Shown one piece after another: positions 13,765 through 21,040 of a stretch of DNA of 26,260 bases (positions are counted from its first letter, which is position 1; every line of letters begins with the position of its first letter). This DNA comes from Fibrobacter sp. UBA4375. GTDB taxonomy: Bacteria; Fibrobacterota; Fibrobacteria; Fibrobacterales; Fibrobacteraceae. The stretch covers positions 1 through 26,260 of the forward strand of contig DGRZ01000063.1 in NCBI GenBank assembly GCA_002391195.1, read 5' to 3'. The notes below the pieces were generated by a model. It was not told where the DNA came from. It ran no database searches and worked only from the letters and a program-made list of their open reading frames with translations. Made by a program: the position numbers and the translations under genes.

Positions 13765-14334
13765 ATGAAAAACTTTATTACTTGCGCAATCCTCTTGTCA
13801 AGCCTGATTTTTGCATCTTGTGCAACCGTATTTCCGGTTCATAATCCGGATATGAATCGCGATGAATATGCGGGCTTGATTGCCGCTGAAAGTGAAAGGA
13901 CTGTTTGCTACGAAAAGGGCTTTCGTGGAGGAATGTTATTCTTGGATTTTGTTCTAGGGGCTCCGTTTTTTTGGACGCCACTGATTTTTGATGCTGCTAC
14001 AGGAAAGTACACTGCCTATTATTATCATCATAACAGATGCGAAAAATATAAGGCCGAAGAACGCCATGCAAGGTATTCGCAGCAGTATCCGCAGGCCAAG
14101 CAAGAAGAAGTCAGAACGCTGAGTGAGCCAGATCCGGCTTATGTTGCACCAGTCGCACCTGCCGCTTCACCGTCTAAACCCGTAGAAAGCGAACCTCGTG
14201 AGGAGGCTGCGAAAGAAAAGGTGCCTGCTCCAGTTGAGAAATCGCCTGCGGTAAAAGAAGAACCTTCTGTTCCGATTAAGGAAGAGGCTCCTGCTCCTGT
14301 AAAAGAAGAGGATGAATACGAAGATTTGTATTAA
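13765..14334 (+). CDS. Small lipoprotein with Pro/Glu/Lys-rich tail
   Basis: A 189-residue lipoprotein with signal MKNFITCAILLSSLIFASC, lipidated Cys19. A compact domain follows (residues 20-95, with CYEKGFRGGMLFLDFVLGAP and TPLIFDAATGKYTAYYY), which contains a hydrophobic patch that may insert in or lie on a membrane. From about 110 to the end it is low complexity, with APV, PVE and KEE repeats, probably a flexible spacer through the periplasm or cell wall. AAGGAG overlaps the previous stop and lies five bases before ATG 13765; an in-frame TTG at 13762 is less likely. Third gene of the operon. No named family. Confidence 0.78.
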   Translation: MKNFITCAILLSSLIFASCATVFPVHNPDMNRDEYAGLIAAESERTVCYEKGFRGGMLFLDFVLGAPFFWTPLIFDAATGKYTAYYYHHNRCEKYKAEERHARYSQQYPQAKQEEVRTLSEPDPAYVAPVAPAASPSKPVESEPREEAAKEKVPAPVEKSPAVKEEPSVPIKEEAPAPVKEEDEYEDLY

Positions 14335-14345
14335 GGAGGACCAAC

Positions 14346-15737
14346 ATGAAAAGACTTTCTTTCAAGTACATTGCAGGAGCACTCACCCTCCTTGGCGCTT
14401 TATTGCAGGCTTGCTCCGGCGAGAACGGGGCCGACGGTCGCGATGCCGAAGAAGTGAACGTGGACTCGCTTGCAACGGTCATCAGGGCCGAGGTGACCGA
14501 AACCCTTTGGGATACCCTGTACGCGAAACCGTATGTGGATACCGTCTATAAAATTCTCTTTGACAATGCTTTCGGTACGGCATGGATGGATTCCACCAGG
14601 CAAGCGCTGGTTGATAGCCTCAAGCAGGCGGATTACGATTCACTCTACGCGGCTCTTTACGATTCCGTCTATTACGACATTTACAGCCAAAGCGTCATAA
14701 AGCAGCTTGATGCCTACAAATGGACCGTCAAAGAAGGGATTAATCTTGCCTTTGCAAACCAGTACCCGCTGATGTACAAGGATTACGTGAATAGTAGTGG
14801 CGATATCTATCCAGTGCCTGTGTCCGTAATAGTTCGCAATGAATGTCCTTCAGCCATATCCATTTTTGACACTGAACCCTGCAACTGGAAAAAAATCATG
14901 GTCAAGGCCTGGATCACCGACTGGACGGATACGGGAAGTGTTTCTGGCATTGTGAATCCCGACACAACGGATGTATTCGCTCCGCCTTTGACTTTTGATA
15001 TGGCCAAAGCGGCCAAGATTAAAGCCCCCGAAAAGGTCAATATCCAGATTCGTGCCTACGCACTGGAAAACGACCATGAAATCCTGTTCTATTCCGCATC
15101 CGAGCCGACCACACTCTACCCCGTGCAGGTCAATGGCAGTGAACTACAAGGTGTGAAAAACAGAAACTGGTGGTATGGAGTTTGGGTCACTCCCAACATG
15201 GATTCCATTCCGAACATCCTGAACGACCTGAAGAAGAAACTTCCTAGCGGCACCGTAAAAGTTTACCAGAAATACAGCGATGACGAAACAGTTGCTGAGA
15301 GTTCCAAGCGTGTAGTCCAGGCTGTGTACGAAGTCCTGCAAGCAAGAAAAATCACTTATCTCCAGAACAACGGTGCTGGAGGGACCGGACAAAAAATAAA
15401 TTACCCCATCGAGGTTCTCCGAAGCCGCGATGGTCTGTGCATTGAAACTGCTGTTTTGTTCGCCTCCATCTTGGAAGCACTGGGAATGCAGGTATTCATT
15501 GTCAATATCCCTGAACACGCTTTTGTGGGGTGGCGCACTGACAGGAATAGTAATACGTTGGATTTTGTGGAGACAACGCTGATTGGTGGCTCTTCGACAT
15601 TTGCCTATGCCAACAGTTCTGGCATTGAAAAGTTCAATGAACAGCTTGATGCGGGGAATTTTGAATCCGGCGATGCGGAACTGATTGACATTGAAGCGGT
15701 CCGTGAGTACGGAATCGTACCCAACGATATTCCGTAG
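14346..15737 (+). CDS. Lipoprotein with a transglutaminase-like domain
   Basis: A 463-residue lipoprotein (signal to LLQAC, Cys23), followed by a short GENGADGRDA stretch that resembles a collagen-like start, then a long Asp/Tyr-rich helical region (about 40-125) and a beta-rich middle. Residues about 320-430 form a transglutaminase-like core: Cys365 in RDGLCIETAVL, His391 in NIPEHAFVGW, and an acidic third member, Asp406 or Glu409 in LDFVETT. Members of this superfamily act as proteases, peptidases or cross-linkers; the exact reaction cannot be read here. AAGGAGG lies six to seven bases before ATG 14346. Last gene of the envelope operon, followed by a strong terminator. Confidence 0.83.
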   Translation: MKRLSFKYIAGALTLLGALLQACSGENGADGRDAEEVNVDSLATVIRAEVTETLWDTLYAKPYVDTVYKILFDNAFGTAWMDSTRQALVDSLKQADYDSLYAALYDSVYYDIYSQSVIKQLDAYKWTVKEGINLAFANQYPLMYKDYVNSSGDIYPVPVSVIVRNECPSAISIFDTEPCNWKKIMVKAWITDWTDTGSVSGIVNPDTTDVFAPPLTFDMAKAAKIKAPEKVNIQIRAYALENDHEILFYSASEPTTLYPVQVNGSELQGVKNRNWWYGVWVTPNMDSIPNILNDLKKKLPSGTVKVYQKYSDDETVAESSKRVVQAVYEVLQARKITYLQNNGAGGTGQKINYPIEVLRSRDGLCIETAVLFASILEALGMQVFIVNIPEHAFVGWRTDRNSNTLDFVETTLIGGSSTFAYANSSGIEKFNEQLDAGNFESGDAELIDIEAVREYGIVPNDIP

Positions 15738-15767
15738 TAAAACATTTCTAGATGTTTCCAAAAGGCA

Positions 15768-15805
15768 AAACCGCCGACTCAATCAAAGTCGACGGTTTCT
15801 TTTTT
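15768..15805 (+). terminator. Terminator of the envelope operon
   Basis: AAACCGCCGACT pairs with AGTCGACGGTTT (one mismatch) around seven bases, then CTTTTTT. It lies 30 bases after the stop at 15737. It may also serve trpCF on the other strand, although the T run there (GGTTTTGCC) is weak. Confidence 0.85.
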
Positions 15806-15826
15806 ATAAGATTGCAACTTAATAGA

Positions 15827-17404
15827 CTACAACGCAGCGAAAAGTGCCTTCAGCTTTTCGCTGTTTTTGATTCCCGGAGCGTTTTCGACACCGCTGGAGA
15901 CATCAATCAGCTCAGGGTGGAATTTCTCGCAAATTGTGCCGACATTTTCGGGGGTGATACCGCCTGCAAGCCAGAGGGGAATGTCGCCCGCTTTTTTGAG
16001 GAGAAACGATTCGGGGATGGTCTTGCCTGTGCCACCGGGAATGCCTTCGACTTTCGCGTCTAGGAGAATGCGTGGTTCGCCGTGAGTGCGGAGGTCGGCG
16101 ACGGTCTGGAAATCTTCGGGAGTGCCTACGCGGGCGGCGCAGTAGTGGGCGAGGCCGGTGTCGGCAGCTGATGGTTCAATTCCGTGGAACTGGACTGCGT
16201 CGAGAACACCTTCACGGGCGAGCTTGATTGCGGTTTTTCCCTCCTCTGAATTCGGGTCGGTAATGACACCCACGAGAATTGGGGTTTCTGATTTGTCATT
16301 GCGAGCGGAGCGAAGCAATCTCTCCTTAAAACTGCGCACGAATTCTTCGGTGGTGAGGCGCTTGGTGTTGCTGAACACGAATCCCAGCATGTCGGCGCCC
16401 AGTTCGGCGGCAAGCATGCCGTCTTCAAACCGGGTGATGCCGCAGATTTTGACAAGGGGCCGTATAGTTGTTTGAGTAGAGATTGCTTCGTCACTCCGTT
16501 CCTCGCAATGACATACTAGGTGTTCCTGCACAAGAGCTTGTTTCTGCTGTTTACGCTCCGCGAACTTTTTCCAGAACCTGCCGCAGGCATTTTCGCACCC
16601 GCTTTCGAATGCAGACACAACTTCTTTTGCAAGCGCAGGATTCTTGGCCACAGTTTCGCCCACCAGGATTCCCGTAAACCCGAGACTACGGGCATAGGCA
16701 GCGTCGCCAGCACTCAAAATGCCGGATTCAAAGACAGCCTTCGTTGGTAGCTTGCTGCGGACGCTCGCAGGCACCAGCGGGTCGGTGTGGAATGTAGCGA
16801 GATCGCGCGAGTTCACGCCCGCGACAATCGTCTTCGCGGCATCTGCCCCGAGTGCGCTCGTGACAACCGAAAGCTTGCGGAAGTCATCTGTTTCACGAAC
16901 TTCAACGAAAGCCTGCATGTCGAAAGACTGCGCACGCTTCGCCATGCGTACAAGCTGTTCGTCATCCAGAATGCGCGCAATCAAGAGCACCGCATCGGCG
17001 CCGCAACGGTAGGCGATGTTGATTTCGTCTTCGTAGAGCAAGAAATCTTTGCGGAGCACGGCGCAGGCGTGCAAGCCCTGCTGGCGGCGCTTTTCCATCA
17101 GGTCGGCTACCGCAATCAAGTCGCGGAGAGATCCCTTGAAGTAGTTCGTTTCGGTTAGTACCGAGACCGCCTGGGCGTGGGCCTCGGCGTAAGTCGTTGC
17201 CAGCGAAACTGGGTCCAAATCAGGCGCAATGTCGCCCTTGGAAGGCGACGCACGCTTGACTTCGAGAATCGCACCTGCGTTGCCAAGAAATTCCGTATGG
17301 CCTACGCGGCGTTTTTCCGGAATATCGATGGCGAAATTCAGGCCCAGCCGTTCGATGTCGGCTTTGCGCATCCGCACTATCTTCGCAAGAATATCTTCGC
17401 TCAT
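15827..17404 (-). CDS. trpCF: Fused indole-glycerol-phosphate synthase / phosphoribosylanthranilate isomerase
   Basis: A 525-residue two-domain enzyme for steps 3 and 4 of tryptophan synthesis. TrpC (1 to about 268) shows ILEVKRASPSKG (Lys50), VLRKDFL (Lys119), AFVEV (Glu168), GVNSRDL and FESGI. TrpF (about 315-525) shows the catalytic Cys321 in KICGIT, Asp449 in LLDAK, AVQFHG and WLAGGITPENV. The linker (296-309, CHCEERSDEAIS) and residues 361-371 (ERLLRSARNDK) are in-frame translations of a dispersed repeat, in opposite orientations. It starts 40 bases after trpGD across a palindromic repeat. ATG 17404 has a weak ribosome site. Domain order is the same as in enteric TrpC(F). Confidence 0.95.
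   Translation of the reverse strand: MSEDILAKIVRMRKADIERLGLNFAIDIPEKRRVGHTEFLGNAGAILEVKRASPSKGDIAPDLDPVSLATTYAEAHAQAVSVLTETNYFKGSLRDLIAVADLMEKRRQQGLHACAVLRKDFLLYEDEINIAYRCGADAVLLIARILDDEQLVRMAKRAQSFDMQAFVEVRETDDFRKLSVVTSALGADAAKTIVAGVNSRDLATFHTDPLVPASVRSKLPTKAVFESGILSAGDAAYARSLGFTGILVGETVAKNPALAKEVVSAFESGCENACGRFWKKFAERKQQKQALVQEHLVCHCEERSDEAISTQTTIRPLVKICGITRFEDGMLAAELGADMLGFVFSNTKRLTTEEFVRSFKERLLRSARNDKSETPILVGVITDPNSEEGKTAIKLAREGVLDAVQFHGIEPSAADTGLAHYCAARVGTPEDFQTVADLRTHGEPRILLDAKVEGIPGGTGKTIPESFLLKKAGDIPLWLAGGITPENVGTICEKFHPELIDVSSGVENAPGIKNSEKLKALFAAL
16294..16325. repeat. Dispersed repeat copy B within the TrpF coding region
   Basis: It opens TGTCATTGCGAGCGGAG and closes CGAAGCAATCTCTCC on the plus strand. 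It is inverted relative to copy A at 16478-16513, from which it differs by two 3-base gaps. In the gene's frame it encodes ERLLRSARNDK. Confidence 0.88.
16478..16513. repeat. Dispersed repeat copy A in the TrpC-TrpF linker
   Basis: On the minus strand it opens TGTCATTGCGAGGAACGG and closes AGTGACGAAGCAATCTCT. Translated in the trpCF frame it gives CHCEERSDEAIS, a peptide string familiar from such repeats in many bacteria. Confidence 0.88.
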
Positions 17405-17415
17405 TTTGCTGCCAT

Positions 17416-17443
17416 TGTCATCCCCGCGAAGGCGGGGATCTTC
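17416..17443. repeat. Dispersed palindromic repeat at the 3' end of trpGD
   Basis: TGTCATCCCCGC, GAAG, GCGGGGATCTTC, one base beyond the trpGD stop and between trpGD and trpCF. This is the same placement relative to a stop codon as the copy after trpB. Confidence 0.75.
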
Positions 17444-17444
17444 T

Positions 17445-19040
17445 TTACGAGTTCGTCGCCACCTTCACTTCCTCGATCTTCTTCAGCACGGAGCCGTCTT
17501 CCATCGCCTTCATGGCCTTGTCGAAACCTTCCTTGATGCTAGCAGCCTTATTGCTGATGTAGAGGGCGGCACCGGCGTTCAGGGCGCAGGCATACTTGAT
17601 GCCCGGGCGGCCCTTGCCGTTCAGCACGTCGAGAGCGAGGTTGAAGTTGTCGACACCCGTACCGCCGGCGAGGTCTTCGGGATCCACGGAGGGGATGCCG
17701 AAGTCCTTGGGGTCGATGCGGTAAGTCTTGTACTCGCCATCTTCCAGGATTTCGGCGATGGTCGTCGGGACGCACGGAGAAATTTCGTCGTAGCCGTCGT
17801 CGGAGATGGCGACCATCACGCGCTTGGCACCGAGGGACTTTGCAGCCTTGGTGAACGGTTCCAGGATCGACTTGCTGTAAACGCCGAGCATCAGATACTT
17901 GGCTTCGGCCGGGTTCGTGAGAGGTCCGAGCAAATTCATGATGGTCTTTACGCCGAGGGCACCACGCACAGGGCCTGCAAAACGCATAGCGCTGTGGTAG
18001 ACAGGAGCCATGAGGAACACAAAGTTCGTCTTGTCAATAACGGATGCAGCCTTTTCCGGAGTCATGTCGAGCTTGAAGCCCGCTGCGGTATAGAAGTCGG
18101 CGGCACCGGACTTGCTGGAAACAGCGCGGTTGCCATGCTTCGCAATCTTTGCACCGCAAGTTGCAGCAATCAGGCCAGAAAGCGAGCTCACGTTAAAGCT
18201 GCCCTTGCCGTCGCCACCGGTACCCACGATGTCGGTGAGTTCGTCACCGCTGTAGGGGAACTTGCGCTTCTTGCTGCTCAAAACCTTCGCACAACCGGCG
18301 ATTTCATCGGCAACAGGGCCCTTGCTGGAAAGTGCGGTCAGAATTGCGGCCATCTGACGTTCGTCCATGATGCCGTCGGTCAAGTCTTCCATGAACATTT
18401 CGGCGGTTTCGCGGCTCAAGTCCTTGCCTTCGGTAAGCGTGTTCAAGATTCCGCGCACGTCAAGTGGTTCGCGACGGTAATTGAGGAACGCCTTGAAAAA
18501 TTCGTCGGCACGTCCGCTGGCGATAGATTCCGGGTGGAACTGCACGCCTTCAATCGGGAGTGTCTTGTGGCGGATACCCATGATGTCGCCGTCGGTAGCG
18601 CGGGCGGTCACCTCGAAATCCGGAGAAAGCGTCGCTTCGTCAACAACCAGGCTGTGGTAACGCGTGAAGATGTTCTTCTTGCCGATGGTGCGGAAAAGTC
18701 CCTTGCCGTCGAGGTCGATTTCTTCGGCGATGCCGTGCTTGATGAACTTGGCCTGCACAATCTTCGCACCGAAAGCGTAACCGATGGCCTGGTGACCGAG
18801 GCAAACGCCCAAAATCGGGAGCTTGCCCGCAAAGTGCTTGATGGCTTCCACGGAGACGCCCGCATCTTCGGGGCGGCCCGGGCCCGGGCTCACAATAAGG
18901 CGGCTCGGGTTCAGTTTTTCGATGTCGGCGATGGTGCATTCGCGGCTACGGAGCACGCGGATTTCTTCGTTAGTGATTTTTGCCAACGCCTGGTAGACGT
19001 TGTAAGTAAAAGAATCGTAGTTGTCGATGATGATGATCAT
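17445..19040 (-). CDS. trpGD: Fused anthranilate synthase glutaminase / anthranilate phosphoribosyltransferase
   Basis: A 531-residue fusion. TrpG (1 to about 193): IDNYDSFTYN, SPGPGRPEDAG, nucleophile Cys80 in GVCLGHQAIGYAFG, and GVQFHPESI with the catalytic His and Glu; it supplies ammonia to TrpE. TrpD (about 195-531): the PRPP loop DIVGTGGDGKGSFNVSS, KHGNRAVSSKSGAAD, and the NLLGPLTNP motif; it transfers phosphoribose to anthranilate. The same G-D fusion is known in enterobacteria, where the junction is also direct. It lies between trpE (spacer 162 bases) and trpCF. ATG 19040 starts MIIIIDNYDS exactly where TrpG proteins start; the ribosome site is weak. Confidence 0.96.
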   Translation of the reverse strand: MIIIIDNYDSFTYNVYQALAKITNEEIRVLRSRECTIADIEKLNPSRLIVSPGPGRPEDAGVSVEAIKHFAGKLPILGVCLGHQAIGYAFGAKIVQAKFIKHGIAEEIDLDGKGLFRTIGKKNIFTRYHSLVVDEATLSPDFEVTARATDGDIMGIRHKTLPIEGVQFHPESIASGRADEFFKAFLNYRREPLDVRGILNTLTEGKDLSRETAEMFMEDLTDGIMDERQMAAILTALSSKGPVADEIAGCAKVLSSKKRKFPYSGDELTDIVGTGGDGKGSFNVSSLSGLIAATCGAKIAKHGNRAVSSKSGAADFYTAAGFKLDMTPEKAASVIDKTNFVFLMAPVYHSAMRFAGPVRGALGVKTIMNLLGPLTNPAEAKYLMLGVYSKSILEPFTKAAKSLGAKRVMVAISDDGYDEISPCVPTTIAEILEDGEYKTYRIDPKDFGIPSVDPEDLAGGTGVDNFNLALDVLNGKGRPGIKYACALNAGAALYISNKAASIKEGFDKAMKAMEDGSVLKKIEEVKVATNS

Positions 19041-19202
19041 AGTTAAACTCTGTGGTTAGGCCATAAGGCCGTGATTGATGGGGTGAGTTGTGGGTTGTGA
19101 GTCGACGCTACGCGTCTTTGAGTTTTGAGTTTTAATAATCGCGCCTTTGGCGCCAAACTATATACTGATAACTCATAACTGATGACTCATGACTATTTTC
19201 GT
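19041..19202. repeat. Repeat-rich spacer between trpE and trpGD
   Basis: It holds GACGC-TAC-GCGTC (about 19101-19113), the palindrome TTTGGCGCCAAA (19146-19157), and runs of near-repeats such as ACTCATAACTGATGACTCATGACT-like text (19165-19193) and TGAGTTGTGGGTTGTGAGT (19084-19102). No coding frame or promoter is evident. The hairpins might slow or stabilise the mRNA between the two genes. Confidence 0.55.
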
Positions 19203-20651
19203 TTATCGCTCCCCCTCCAGTACGGCTCTGATTGCTCCGAGTTTTTCGTTCGTTTCTTCGAATTCGCGGTCGGCGTTGCTGGCTGCGACAATGCCGCCAC
19301 CGGCCTGCAGGCTAATCGTCTTGCCCTGCTTGAGGCAGCAACGGATGGCGATGCAGAAATCCAGGTCGCCATCAGATTCCATGTAGCCTACCGCACCCGC
19401 ATAGAAGCGACGCTTGACTTTTTCGAGGCCAGAAAGGATTTCGATAGCGCTGATTTTCGGAGCGCCGCTTACCGTACCTGCCGGGAAGCTGGAACGCAGC
19501 ACCTCAATCGCCTTCTTGGTCTTGGAAACCTTGCCCTGCACGTCAGAGACCAGGTGGATCACGTGGCTGAACTTTTCGCATTCCATGTACTTGGTGGTTT
19601 CCACCGTACCGGCTTCGCAGACACGACCCAGGTCGTTACGGGCCAGGTCCACCAGCATCAGGTGTTCGGCGCGTTCCTTCGGGTCTCCTTTCAAGTTCTT
19701 CATCAGGGCTTCATCTTCGGCGTCATCCTTTCCGCGGCGACGGGTACCTGCAATCGGGTGAATCGTCGCAATGCCTTCACGCACGCGCACGAGGCTTTCG
19801 GGCGAGGCACCGATAAACTGATGCGTGCCATAATCCAGGAAGAACATGTACGGAGACGGGTTCACCGTGCGGAGACGGCGGTAAATATCCAGCGCCGCGA
19901 TGTCGCTTGCAAACTGAATGCGGCGGGAAGGCACTGCCTGCACAATGTTGCCGGCGATGATGTGCTTCTGCAAAGCCTCGACCTTTTCCACGTATTCCTT
20001 GCGGGACTGTTCCAGGTCGGTCATCGTAATGCCCTTGCCGTACTGCGGTTCAGGAGCGAGGTAGCTGAAGTCCAAATCGGCAAGACGTGCTTTTACGTTC
20101 TCGATAGCAGCCTTCAGGTCAATCTGGTGTTCCTCGTAGTTCAGCGCGAACAGGTGAAGCTTTTCGGTAAAGTGGTCAAACACGATGTAGATGTGGCCCA
20201 CCAAAAATTCCGCTTCGGGAATGTTGAGTTCGTCCACCTGCGGGGCGAGGCGGATGGTATCGCAGCGGGCGCAGAATTCATAGCCGAGGTAGCCCACGCC
20301 CGAGGAGGGAATCGGAATCTGGTTGGGCGGCACCGTGTTTTCGGCAGAAATCAGCGTGAGGGCATCGAGAATGTCCCCTTCGCCTTCCTTGAGGAACACG
20401 CTTTCCTTGCCGTCGATGACGATGCTCACGTCCTTGTCGTTCTGGCGCAGACGGAAGCCCTCGTCTACCATCAGGGTCGAATAGCGGCTACGACCGTGGG
20501 AGAAACTTGCGGATTCGAAAATAGCCTTCGCACCGAGCTTCTTGCCCAGCGAAAACGGGGTGTAACGTTCGCCCGGGAGCGCCACGTAGATGCTATCAGT
20601 ACGCGGTTCGTAACCCGGTTGTTCTGTAATGTGCTTGATCTTGTTGGTCAT
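19203..20651 (-). CDS. trpE: Anthranilate synthase component I
   Basis: A 482-residue chorismate-using enzyme, first step of the pathway, working with the TrpG domain. The N-terminal feedback-site motif is present in variant form (IFESASFSHGRSRYSTL, where LLES...GRYS is usual). The catalytic half has AVPSRRIQF, FIGASPESLVRV, HPIAGTRRRG, LVDLARNDLGRV and GTVSGAPKISAIEI, with the late GYMESDGDLDFCIAIR and QAGGGIVAASN. ATG 20651 is preceded by AGAGGA five to six bases upstream; an in-frame ATG at 20705 would precede that site and is less likely. It is the first gene of trpE-GD-CF and is controlled by the attenuator at 20744-20775. Confidence 0.96.
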   Translation of the reverse strand: MTNKIKHITEQPGYEPRTDSIYVALPGERYTPFSLGKKLGAKAIFESASFSHGRSRYSTLMVDEGFRLRQNDKDVSIVIDGKESVFLKEGEGDILDALTLISAENTVPPNQIPIPSSGVGYLGYEFCARCDTIRLAPQVDELNIPEAEFLVGHIYIVFDHFTEKLHLFALNYEEHQIDLKAAIENVKARLADLDFSYLAPEPQYGKGITMTDLEQSRKEYVEKVEALQKHIIAGNIVQAVPSRRIQFASDIAALDIYRRLRTVNPSPYMFFLDYGTHQFIGASPESLVRVREGIATIHPIAGTRRRGKDDAEDEALMKNLKGDPKERAEHLMLVDLARNDLGRVCEAGTVETTKYMECEKFSHVIHLVSDVQGKVSKTKKAIEVLRSSFPAGTVSGAPKISAIEILSGLEKVKRRFYAGAVGYMESDGDLDFCIAIRCCLKQGKTISLQAGGGIVAASNADREFEETNEKLGAIRAVLEGER

Positions 20652-20743
20652 TTTGATCCTCTGGTTTATAAACTTGTTTGCGTTCCTTGGTTTAGGGTTC
20701 CGCAAAGGCTTTGGTCCCGGAGGATTTCAATGATTTTGGTAAA

Positions 20744-20775
20744 AGAGAAAGGCCTCCGTGAGTCCGGAAGCCTTT
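20744..20775 (-). terminator. trp attenuator (terminator) upstream of trpE
   Basis: On the minus strand AAAGGCTTCCG pairs with CGGAGGCCTTT (one G-U that would be a C-A mismatch on the other strand, which supports the direction), then CTCTTTT. GAGCCCGG (20807-20814) can pair seven of eight bases with CCGGACTC (20760-20767) as the antiterminator, and GGACTC with GAGCCC as the pause hairpin over the leader stop. This parallels the trpBA attenuator. Confidence 0.85.
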
Positions 20776-20818
20776 GCTTAAAATCTTGGGTGATTTGCGA
20801 CAAATACCGGGCTCTATG

Positions 20819-20875
20819 TTAGAGTCCGCGCCACCAACGACGGTTCAGGGTTGCACATGTCACAAAGTTCATCAT
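20819..20875 (-). CDS. trpL: trp leader peptide before trpE (WW)
   Basis: An 18-codon frame, MMNFVTCATLNRRWWRGL, with tandem Trp codons four codons from the stop, the same length as the WWW leader before trpB. It stops inside the pause hairpin and is followed by a terminator that has an alternative helix. ATG 20875 (or 20872) lies seven bases after a TATCTT box with no ribosome site, suggesting a leaderless start. Regulation by charged tRNA-Trp is inferred from this arrangement. Confidence 0.87.
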   Translation of the reverse strand: MMNFVTCATLNRRWWRGL

Positions 20876-20882
20876 GGGCACA

Positions 20883-20911
20883 AAGATATCAATACAAGTT
20901 AACCTCGGCAA
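20883..20911 (-). promoter_or_regulatory. Candidate promoter of the trpE operon
   Basis: Minus-strand TTGCCG (20911-20906), 17 bases, TATCTT (20888-20883), then seven bases to the leader ATG. Upstream is an inverted repeat TTACA-5-TGTAA (20959-20973) that could be an operator, although it also borders the terminator of the next operon. The gap 20652-21040 is filled by leader, attenuator, promoter and that terminator. Confidence 0.5.
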
Positions 20912-20973
20912 GGGGTCTCTTCAAAAAAAATCAAAAAAATGCAAATAAATACAATTGTTTACATTGTGTGTAA

Positions 20974-20998
20974 TAAAAAAAGGCGCCATTAGGCGCTC
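20974..20998 (-). terminator. Terminator of the oxidoreductase-sufE-membrane protein operon
   Basis: On the minus strand GCGCC-TAAT-GGCGC, then C and seven to eight T. It lies about 45 bases after the stop at 21041. Confidence 0.75.
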
Positions 20999-21040
20999 TT
21001 TTCATATATAATATATGTTGTCAAAAAAGATTAAACTCGG

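Noticed and set aside
15827..17404. Intein or programmed frameshift in trpCF
   Set aside because: The additions are 12 and about 11 residues and match a known kind of dispersed repeat; they have no splicing motifs, and the frame is continuous.
17229..19046. A 605-codon plus-strand open frame across trpCF-trpGD
   Set aside because: Antisense shadow of trpGD and the start of trpCF; no ribosome site or family motif.
19182..20822. A 546-codon plus-strand open frame opposite trpE
   Set aside because: Antisense shadow of trpE that also runs through the leader and attenuator.
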